The notes beneath the pieces were generated by a model. The model was given only the letters and a program-made list of their open reading frames with translations, searched no databases and was not told the DNA's origin. Position numbers and translations under genes: made by a program. This document shows, piece by piece, positions 45,296 to 54,700 of a DNA stretch of 64,000 bases; position 1 is the stretch's first letter, and every line of letters begins with the position of its first letter. Origin of the DNA: Trachythela sp. YZ-2020 (Eukaryota > Cnidaria > Anthozoa > Malacalcyonacea > Clavulariidae); NCBI GenBank assembly GCA_016169945.1, contig JADLSH010000368.1:2170001-2234000 (forward strand), in the 5' to 3' direction.

Positions 45296-48200
45296 TTATG
45301 ACAAATCTATAGAACAATTAAAGCAGAATGTCTTTGTACATTTGCCATTAGGGCACTTCGAACGTACGTCGTCATCTTTGACACGACGATCAGTTTTATT
45401 AGTTGGCTTTAAATCGCTGCGTGCATCATGTGAACCAAACTCTAAGATCTTTCGGGATGCTACAACTGGATCAGACATTCTTCGAGCCTGTTTAACACAC
45501 ATAGCCATTGGACTGCGGTCAAGTGTAGTCCATTTGTGACGTGGTGATTTGATGGTAAGATCTCGGAATGGTGAAATCAGTGATGGTGATCTGACGGTCG
45601 GACTAAATGGTGATGTGAGTGATTGTGTTCTGGGAAATTTATTGTAAGTAGCATAAGGATGAAATTTTGCTCGCCGTGGTGTAATCTTTAGTTGTGGTGA
45701 TCGTTGATGGTTGTCAGAAGAACTGGTATACCTCTCAGACTTCACGTGTCTATTTTCTGAGGTTGTAGTTTTGGATTTTCTTTCACGATGAGTAGTTAAG
45801 GATTCTGTCGTTGTTGGTTTGCCACTTGAATTGTGTACATTTATCTGGGACTTTGAAGAGTTCAGCAGGCGTCTATCTGTAGCACACAGTTCTTTCCTTG
45901 ACTTCGATCTTTCAAGATATGGTTCAGAAAACGGTGATGTGCGACAAATAACTTCAGGGCTTCGAGTTGACGTTGAATTTGAACTGGCTATACTTATCAA
46001 ATTTCCACGTTGGTTATTTCTACTGTGACGTATATTTGATGAACATTCTTGGTCCACGCTTTGCTTTGAAAAATCAACTGTAGGAGAAGTAGCAGAAAAA
46101 TGTCTCTTTGGTAAACTAGCATATAATTTCTTAGGACAACCATCATTATTTTGTGTTTTACTTGACGGGGTGTTATGTTTTTCTGATTTTCCTTCGTCGC
46201 TAACAGAGCTCGTCCTTCTCTTGCGTATGCCTTTGGCCCTTAAGAAATTAACTGAGATTTCAGGTTGTAGAATTGAACCTGGCGATTTAGAGCTGATTGT
46301 GCTCGGCAATGAATCTTTCGTATTTTGTGATTTAGGCCTTGACAGACTTGAATGATTTGCATTGTTAAGAAAGCTATTGTTTGACAATGTTTCATTCAGG
46401 TGTTTATTGTAATTCAAAGTGGACCTGATCGGGCTAGGCATTGAATCTGCAGGAGTATTGCTGCGTTTGTGAAATAGAAGTTGTTTCAAACACCCATCAT
46501 GGTCTGGTACTTTTGTAGCTGTATTTTTTACTCCAGGATGCTTACGTGGGGTAGAGGAACGACAATGTCCCTGCAAGTTTGACTCAGTGAGTAGTGGGGT
46601 TTTGTTTCCAGGAATCTTACGTGGGGTAGAGGAACGACGTTGTTCCTGAAGGGATAACCCAGTAAATAGTGGGGTGTTACTTCTAGGAATTGCTTGAGGA
46701 CACTCAACCCTATTCTGAACAACTGGAGTGGTTGGTGCTGCAACCAATATGACCTCATGCATTTCAGGAGAACTACAGCGTTCACTTTGTTTATTACACT
46801 TCACTGTTGTCTTCTTGGTTTTCTCAGGTATATGGAAGTCATCACCAAGACACTGATCAAATGAAAGTTCATTCGTTACAACATGGTGGCTTTCTCGTAT
46901 ATCTTTTCCACTTGCTGGTGTCTCGCTCGTTGACTTCACTTGTGTTTTGCAAGATGTAGAACGCCGTCTTACAAGACGATATCTACGTCGACGTTTTTTC
47001 TCTGATAATGCCTGACTAGGCTCACCACAAATCTTGGGAGAAATAAACTCTGCAACTGGTCGGAGACAAGATGAACCATCACAGCGAGGTTTGGCATTAC
47101 AACTTCCTCCAAATGACAATTGTTCAGAACTGTCAGCAGATTTCATAGATGAATTTGCAAGACCTGTTTTAAGATAAAATGATTCACCACAACTCTCTTC
47201 ACTAGTTTCAGATACGATCATTTTTTGACTGGTTGATCCACTCATTGTGGATCTGCATGCTGATGATGATGATGTTGAAATGTACTCCTGAGTGGAGGAA
47301 TCAACATCACTGCTGTTTTCTTGACAAAAACCAGAATCTAAACTTTCAATTTCTGAGATTTTGCTTGTAGACTGATGAAGGAAAGTTTTTCTTGATGCAA
47401 GCTCAACGCCTGGTCCACCAGAGCCTTTCCGTCTTACAAAAAATTTCTCCACAACTTGTCCTTGTGGAACACAAGATATGTTATCATCATCAAACAGTTT
47501 TTGCTTTACAGAAGATCTCTTTATTAAGCTATGGTCTCTTTGAGATGGCCTTTCGTTGCTAAATTTCTCTCGACCATTTTCATCATCACTTTCACCATTT
47601 AACTGACTAAATACACTTGTCATTAAACATAGACATTGCTGAACCTGAGACCACAAGTCTTTAGGAAGTGTAACAGTCCCATTGGATTTGAAATATTCAT
47701 CACTTGAATGATGTCTAGCTGATGTCATTGTGCTGCTTGTTTGTTCCTTTTCATGCTTATAGTAATGTTGTTTATGAGCCGAGTTGTGGATTTTGTGACT
47801 GTGTGGTGTAGTTTTGGCCACATCTGTTGATTTCTTTGACTTATTGTTTGATGGAGGGGTTTTCAGACCCTTTTTTGCACATGACCTTGGGTACTTATCT
47901 CTGAATGATGTTTCTAATTGGAAACTTCCAATGCAATCAGAACTGTTTTGGTCATCAGAATCATAACTGAACCAAAAAAAGATGTACGATTCAGTAACTG
48001 GTTATGATAAACAACATACTGTGCCAACTAGTTCATCATTAGGGTTAGGGGTTAGGGTTTAATGTCTCAATAATGTGAAAATAGGAGAACAGTAAATGCC
48101 ATGTTGATCATTGAATCAAGTTGTGACCTGTAGACCCTCCAAAAAGATGCTTTTTAAAAACAGATACTTGAAATCATAGCATTTCTTAGTTACAATATTT

Positions 48201-49626
48201 CTTAGTTTATTACACTTCTAAATAGCTTGCACTGATCCTAGGAGGACATTAAAATACAATACTTAACAACAATTACTAGATTACTTTGCACTAGTACTAG
48301 ATGGACATTAAAAAACACAATACTTAACAATTAACATACCTAGATTGGCTTTCTTCATCTGAAGTGTCATTGTTGCCTTCATCAATACTGCTGTCATCTT
48401 CATATGCATCATTTGAGTCTCCTCCTAACACCATCCACTTGCCACAATTTGAATACTTTTCTGTAATACAAGTGGAAACCAATTCAGTTATATGTTGTAT
48501 ATTCATAGGATTAACACAGTACACAGAAGCATAGGTGGATCTACTGGGGGGGTGCGCACCCCCTACAAAAAGTCAGAATCAACAAGTTCATACTGAAATT
48601 TTCACGATCTATGGCATTTTTTACATAAATGCGCGGGTGGCGGAAGGGTGCACCCTCCCCGGAAAAATCTGCACCCCCCCTCTTAGATGAGCCTGGATCC
48701 GCCCCTGCACAGAAGAGTGGCATATACATACATTTTTACTGAGAATTATTTACAGTAAAGCTTTGCCTAGTTTTGCTTACACTGTTTGATTTATTAACCC
48801 ATTAACTGACAGTACCCTACCAGTGACGAGTAAAATCGTCTGGCATTAGACAGAGTAAAATACTAAAATAAGGTGCATCTGGGTGCATTGCCAGTTTGGC
48901 TGGGTCAAGGCTTGAAGTGTAAACATGGCTTTAACCATTTAAGGAAACTTAACAACTCACCTATTATTTGCACATTTTCTGCTAGGTCACAAGTGCTTAA
49001 TGTCAACTCTGGTGCACCATCAAATGGATTGGAGTACTAAATAGAATAACCATTATTGAATACCAGTATTTTATGACATATTTTTTGCCAGTCACCCAAA
49101 TTGTGCTGTTACATATGGTGGTGTAACCAGCAAAACAGAAGTGGGGGATTTACGCATCATCAAGAAATTGTAGGGGTGAGAATTTATACGATCATCAAAG
49201 GTGTGAGCTTACTAGGAGGAGGGTGGTCACTGGTCGGGGCTATGCTCTCCTTAAAAAACAATATTGAAGCGCACCAAGACTATAAGCCCCCCGCTTCAAC
49301 ATTAAATTTTCATCGGATGTAAACATATATTTTGGAAGTGGTCCTCAAAACAGTCCTATAGGAGAGTGGGGGGGGGGGGGACTTGTCCCAGTCCTCGCAC
49401 AGCTACACCTCTAGACACATATATACATAGTTATCTAATATAAAATAAACGTATGGACTTTAAAAGCTGCATTTCATGATGAACACGAATATGGAAAATT
49501 GTTTTTATTATAATATAGCTTTCCCTCATTTCAATGTGTGAGGTTTCTATAGTATTTAGATCGACTTACTTTGGCATATATTAGTTCCAAGTCTTCTCTA
49601 AACTTATCATGAAATCTAGAAACCAT
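45296..49626 (-). CDS. Scm3/HJURP-like protein, candidate CENP-A chaperone
   Basis: Four exons (49626-49570, 49036-48961, 48460-48340, 47966-45296) give 974 aa. Residues 1-65 read MVSRFHDKFREDLELIYAKY, then SNPFDGAPELTLSTC, and CGKWMVLGGD after the second junction. This follows the Scm3/HJURP CENP-A-binding pattern: an amphipathic helix ending in LI..KY, a PFe/d..P turn, a TL(T/S) segment, then a W..GG motif (human HJURP: RLIEKYNQPFEDTP, ATLTYE, RIWGG). An acidic DEGNNDTSDEE stretch follows. The remaining 900 residues are Ser/Thr/Pro/basic and low-complexity, with many SP/TP sites and a tandem repeat of RSSTPRK-PG. The C-terminus has a knuckle-like CPNGKCTKTFCFNCS (C-x4-C-x4-C-x2-C). HJURP deposits CENP-A at vertebrate centromeres; function here is inferred from the N-terminus alone. 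The frame is intact over the single 2.67-kb last exon. Confidence 0.72.
48540..48707. mobile_element. hAT-type MITE, 168 bp (intron 2 of the HJURP-like gene)
   Basis: Ends CATAGGTGGATC and, inverted, CAGGGGCGGATCC are flanked by a perfect 8-bp target duplication CACAGAAG (48532-48539, 48708-48715). The C-run body (GCGCACCCCC, GCACCCCCCC) resembles that of the CENP-N intron 4 copy. Confidence 0.87.
48794..48900. repeat. TTAACCC MITE, copy 3 (intron 2 of the HJURP-like gene)
   Basis: Begins TTAACCCATTAACTGACAG and is in the opposite orientation to the SNRK copies. The distal terminus is degraded. It retains GTACCCTACCAGTGACGAG and GGTGCATCTGGGTGCATTG. Confidence 0.75.
49131..49415. repeat. G-rich inverted-end repeat (intron 1 of the HJURP-like gene)
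   Basis: GGTGTAACCAGC on the left and GCACAGCTACACC on the right are weakly inverted, with a long G-run inside. It resembles the hAT-type MITEs in texture, but no target duplication was found. Confidence 0.4.
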
Positions 49627-50458
49627 TATAACATTTCTACGTAGATATATTTGCAAATACTGGTGTTAAATACTGTAGAAAGTCGTCAAATATCCCTAAC
49701 TCATCAACTCTTCCGCCATCTTGATTTCAATTTGGCGCGAAAAATGCAACGTAAACGTTCGAGCGAAATAGTCGGGGGAGTGGGCATAGTCTTGAGTCAG
49801 GGGGGATTTTTGGGGGGTATAACGAGATTGGGGGTATAGTCAATATAACTAGGAGTTACTATCGCAAGGAAGTGCTGCCTTGACGCACAAACTACATGGA
49901 AAATTCCTGAACATAATTAGTATTAAATATTGAACTTATTGAAATTGCTAATGATACACTGTATGTATTGATTTATTTTGTTGTCAAAACTTATAGTCAA
50001 TATAATAATAAACTGTATACAGCTATTTAAATTAAGGTTGTCAGCTGTCACCATTGAACTATAAGTAAACTGGAACGCTAACGCAGGGGGGGAAATTGAA
50101 GCCAGTTTTTCTGAGGTTGTGGGAATACAAATGGCTACTGAGATACTATATTTGTATTCCCACGAGGCTACTGATGTGTTAAACTTATTTAAAACTATGA
50201 TTATTCCCATCATTCTTTTAGTGCTCATATTGTACACTTGACTATTGTCTATGACAACCTTAATTGAAATAGCTGTATATTTTATCAGTAAAATAAATCA
50301 TTACACTACAACCTCGTTACTTCTCATATATGATGAACATTTCCTCAGTTTACACAATATTCTTATTAAAGTACTGTCAGTGGTAACGAAACAACAAATA
50401 TCTTGTTCAAAATACTATAGTATAATTATTACAATAAACTTATACAGAACATTGTTGC

Positions 50459-51546
50459 TTATGTTGTAATAATAGTTGCTTCAATAGTCTCTAATATAAC
50501 ACTAGGAAGTGGTTGACAGTTACGCTTTGTTTTTTGAATTATATTTCCAAGTCTTGTCACAGCTTTCTTCATTGAATCCTGATCTTTCTTGACATCTGCC
50601 ATTCCACCATATAAATTCTTCTCTTTTTTAGAAATGGTTCTTGACATTTCTTCTATTTCATCCTCTTTCATTTCTTGTGTGTAAGATGTTGAAATTGGTC
50701 GTTGTTTCATGTTAAAAAACTTTCCTCGTGATCTACTCAACTCTACATTCAACTCTGTCAAATTGGCTGTTGAATCTTGAAGCTAGAAATAGATAACACA
50801 CAATTATTAAATGAAGGGAGTTATTAAATGTAGCGAGTACTACCTGAACTAGATTAAAAACACTTTGATGTTTCATGCTAAGGCAAATTATGGCTCTTTC
50901 TCGATATATGAGCAACTGAAATAGGCATTAGGGATTATTAGGGTTAGGTTGGGGATTAGGGTTAGTTGCTCATATATCGAGAAAGTGCCCCAATTGTTTA
51001 GTACTTCTCACTTCCAACCACAAGTCAAAATATCAAACATATATCCTGGTTTACCTGTGCCAGTAGCTCTGTGACATTCTCGTCTTCTGTCCGCAGTTTG
51101 ACAGGTAACTCGGATGATCCATAGCTGTCTTGCAGTTCCTTGATACCTTCTCGTACTTCTCTCTCACGTATTTCTTGTAAGTGTGTTTTATTTATGACCC
51201 ATGCTGCGTCAATATATAATTTGAGATCACGTTTGCCCCAATCATTATATGCCCCATCACTACATAATTCCTCTGCAGTTGTATTCCAAAATTTCCAATA
51301 ATGCCGTGTCATTTCAGCATCTTGGCCATTTATTTCTCGTTCAGAGAAGATTCGAATACCTCTTGGTTCTGCAAACGGGTAAGGATTGTCCCCTTTTTGT
51401 TCAACTGGCACTTTGGTTTTCTTTGCTGGGGGTCCCTCTTCACTCCCTCTTTTAAGTCTTTTTCGCAATGTCTTGGTGTTTTGTGCACTCGTTGTGTTTG
51501 ATAACGAATTATCATCACCTAAACTTTCTCCCTGAAGTTCACTCAT
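50459..51546 (-). CDS. Uncharacterised coiled-coil protein
   Basis: Two exons (51546-51055 and 50782-50459), joined in phase 0, give 271 aa. The N-terminus is polar with a bipartite basic patch (RKRLKR and PAKKTK), a likely nuclear localisation signal. A conserved-looking block follows (NPYPFAEPRGIRIFSE, then TRHYWKFWNTTAEEL and WGKRDLKLYIDAAW). From about residue 125 onward it is rich in charged heptads (HLQEIREREVREGIKEL, MKEDEIEEMSRTISKKEK), predicting a coiled coil. I do not recognise the family. It lies 833 bp upstream of the HJURP-like gene on the same strand and shares a 193-bp upstream region with DDX31, so it is probably co-expressed with DDX31. A kinetochore role would be speculation from position alone. 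Confidence 0.85.
50886..50992. repeat. Short hairpin element with TTAGGG-like loop
   Basis: CTTTCTCGATATATGAGCAA and its exact inverse complement bracket a loop holding several TTAGGG/TTAGGGTTAG motifs, inside the intron of the coiled-coil gene. A separate TTAGGG run lies at 48040-48058. The unit is only about 105 bp and is not a telomere. Confidence 0.75.
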
Positions 51547-51739
51547 GTTTCAGGCAACACTGAAGAGTTTTAATATGGAAAAATAGGCAGTATAGACTAT
51601 ATAATAGAAATATTTTATAGTCTATATACATCAGCCTGCGAGCAGGTGTATATTTAATCATTTGGGTAGTGTTTACATGAAGTTTTGATAGCAATCAAAA
51701 TGGTGGTGTTAAAAAACAAATATTGCAGTCAACAAAAAG
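51547..51739. promoter_or_regulatory. Bidirectional promoter between the coiled-coil gene and DDX31
   Basis: The two start codons are 193 bp apart, facing outward. The interval has no repeats and includes a TATAGACTATATAATAG / ATAGTCTATATA inverted pair. Head-to-head spacing of this size generally means a shared promoter; no specific factor site is claimed. Confidence 0.6.
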
Positions 51740-54700
51740 ATGTCCAAATTCCTAATATGTCGTAGTTTAAACGCGCCAGAAAGCATGGATAGTAATGATG
51801 GAGATAATATTTTATTAAATTTAACTACAAGTACTTCGGAACAATCTAATTCTGTGGGAATTAAGAAGCGAAAATTATCTAGAGTGAGTATAGAAAACAC
51901 GTGGTGTATGTTGAAGAAATTCAATGTTGATTATTGATATATCAAACACATTGCATTGAGAAACATAGGTTAAATATGTGTGTGTACATCCTTCGTTGCT
52001 GGAAGCGAGGGCAAGTGATATGCTTGTTAGGTCCTGGTTTATCGTGCCTACCAGACTGGAAAATCAGGCAATGCCACCCCCGATGGCAACAACGTTTTGC
52101 ACCCCTGGATGTCTTCTAAAATGGGTACATTTTTCCGCCCCTTGAGTCCGGGCCTGCGGCTGGTTTTGCGCCCCTGCCCTTGGATTCAATAGTTTTTGCA
52201 TCCCCGAGATCTCGTCGAAAACCCCCCGATTTTCCAGCATGGGTGCCATAGTGGTTTGAAATTCAGAAGTTACAGTGAAACCCAGCCTATATAATCAGGC
52301 AGCCCAATTGAATTGCACGGAGCATGCAGCGTGCGACAAAGTTAAGTGGAATGGTGCGAGTTTTGCCACAGATCGATATTTAGAGCATTCTACACCAATT
52401 TTTGGGCTTCCTATGATATAATTAGTAGTCTGGCTGTTGACTATTTTTTATGGGGGGTGCGATGCCAATGGTGCGATTGCCATTTTTATCATTATTCCAG
52501 ACATTGCACCCTTCCCTGTCTTCTCCATGGATTTCAACTTTTCACAAGAGTTTTGAGGAGATCTGGAGGGCAGAGGCACCTCTTGCCCCTGTTGGCTATA
52601 CCACTGACAGTCACCATGCTAATATAGTCACCTCTATTATGGTCACTTATTTTTATCTCTGTAAAACACCTTAACTCCAAGATAATACCTTAGAGTCCTT
52701 ATAAAGATCAAAGATGACTTGAACATATTAAGAGGTTCCACTGTACATTATTTAATTTGCAGTCTTACAATGATATTTTTTATTTTTTAAAGCAAGTTGA
52801 TTCTAGAAAACAACCAAGGCATGTTAAGAAGTCAACACAAGGATCAGTAAAAGGCAGAAATTCTGATTTTCACAAAGATAAGGTAATGTCAACACAACAA
52901 ATGTTTACTTTTCCAATTTGATATCTTGTAAAGTGTTGTATTTCTCACTTTATGTAAAATTTCAGGTTTTAGAAAATGAAAATTCTGAGAAATTTCAGGT
53001 ACATGCAGTATATATAGTTACTGAGAATTGTATTTGTCCCTGCCAAACTTGTTGTGCAATTATATTTCTATATCGTAATTTATGATAGCTAGCTTTTGCA
53101 TAAATCTTGGAAATTAAGAATGGAGAACGGAATCTTAGCCAACTTCAAATATGTAATTAATTTTCTTATGCCTTAGATTATTTCATCCTTGTTTCGAAAG
53201 AATCCAGAATTACCAGACATCTCCAGGTATTGTATTATTACCACAGAATATTTGTATATAACTTGCAATATAATTTCATTTCTAATTATTTACAATTAAA
53301 CTAATTTGCAACATTCCAGTGATGTTCTTCAGTCAGAGAGCAATATTGGGAAGGAAGATGAGACATTCAGTGGAAGTGGATTCAGAAATATGAACTTAGC
53401 TCCATTCATGGTTTGTTCCTTTAAATAGTTTAAAATATTTGGCATTATACAGAGTATGATAACAAAATTCAGCACGTTGTGGCACCCATAAAAGAGATAT
53501 AGTATAGGCAAACGCCTGGTTAATGCATTAACCCCAACATTTGACAATTTGATTTGTCTGGCATTAGGCAGAATAAAATAGCAAAGTAGGATACATTTCA
53601 TCTTAATGGTTGTTGTTTATGCAACCAGTTTGTCAGTGTATTTATAGTAAGTTATGTCAACTGCACATGTTTGGGCAAACACACAAACTGTGCTTCATGT
53701 CAAATAAGAGTATTATATTCTCACATGCACCTGGTTGCATGCAGTCATCAGGTGCAAAAAGTGTTTGATGTCAATAAGTGTAGTATGTTGCTTTCTCATT
53801 TGTTTAGATCTCAAATCTTGAGAAAAATCTTCACTTGAAAAAAATGACTAGGTTTGTTTAGAAGTAGATGATGATATTTATCATATGTCTGGATACATAC
53901 TAACATTGTACTCCTCAGGTATTGAAATCAATTTTTGTTTTGTTAAGTGTTCAAAAAGCTTCGCTACCATCATTACTCAGTGGTAAAGATGTGTTTATTA
54001 AATCACCAACAGGCACAGGTATAATGTTTTGTAAAGCTGTAATATATAGTAGTTATTTTTTATTTATTCTTACTATAAATGTACACAAAGAAAAAGAGTT
54101 GTACTGTATCTCAGGTTGAAATGACACGTACATCTTTGTACTCTAGGTAAAACTTTATCATATGCCATTCCTGTTGTCCAGTCGCTTCAAGCTATTCTGC
54201 CAAAAATACAGGTACACATTTTCTACCTCTTGTTTAAATAGATATTGATATACGGTAGTCTATATTATAAAATTGTGACATGAAATAATACTATTATTTT
54301 AGCGTGTAGATGGTCCATATTGTCTGATCTTGGTCCCTACTAGAGAGGTACTTACAGATATATTGTAATTTTCTGTAATCAAGATATGTTACATTATCAA
54401 ATACTAAACAACAACATGGATGGTTTGTTTTTCTTAGCTGGCTACTCAAACCTTGACAGTTATACAACAAGTTTTGAAGGTAAATTATAAGTTTCAAAGA
54501 GGTTTCAAATTTTCTATGGTCAGATTAGACTGAACAATTTTAAAATGAACCACTCATTTCTTTTTGTCATCAATATATTATTCTTGAGTTTGCTCCAAAA
54601 GACAATTGCTGTTTTGTATGTTTTACTGTTGTCTGTTTAGCCATTTATTTGGATTGTTCCTGGAGCTGTCACTGGAGGTGAAAGACGCAAGTCAGAGAAA

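Noticed and set aside
47819..47821. Start codon of an 841-aa protein
   Set aside because: The codon is GTG, and the frame continues upstream through an acceptor to three more exons with a conserved-looking N-terminus.
48030..48065. Telomeric or subtelomeric tract
   Set aside because: Only a few TTAGGG-like units in the intron of a gene; far too short.
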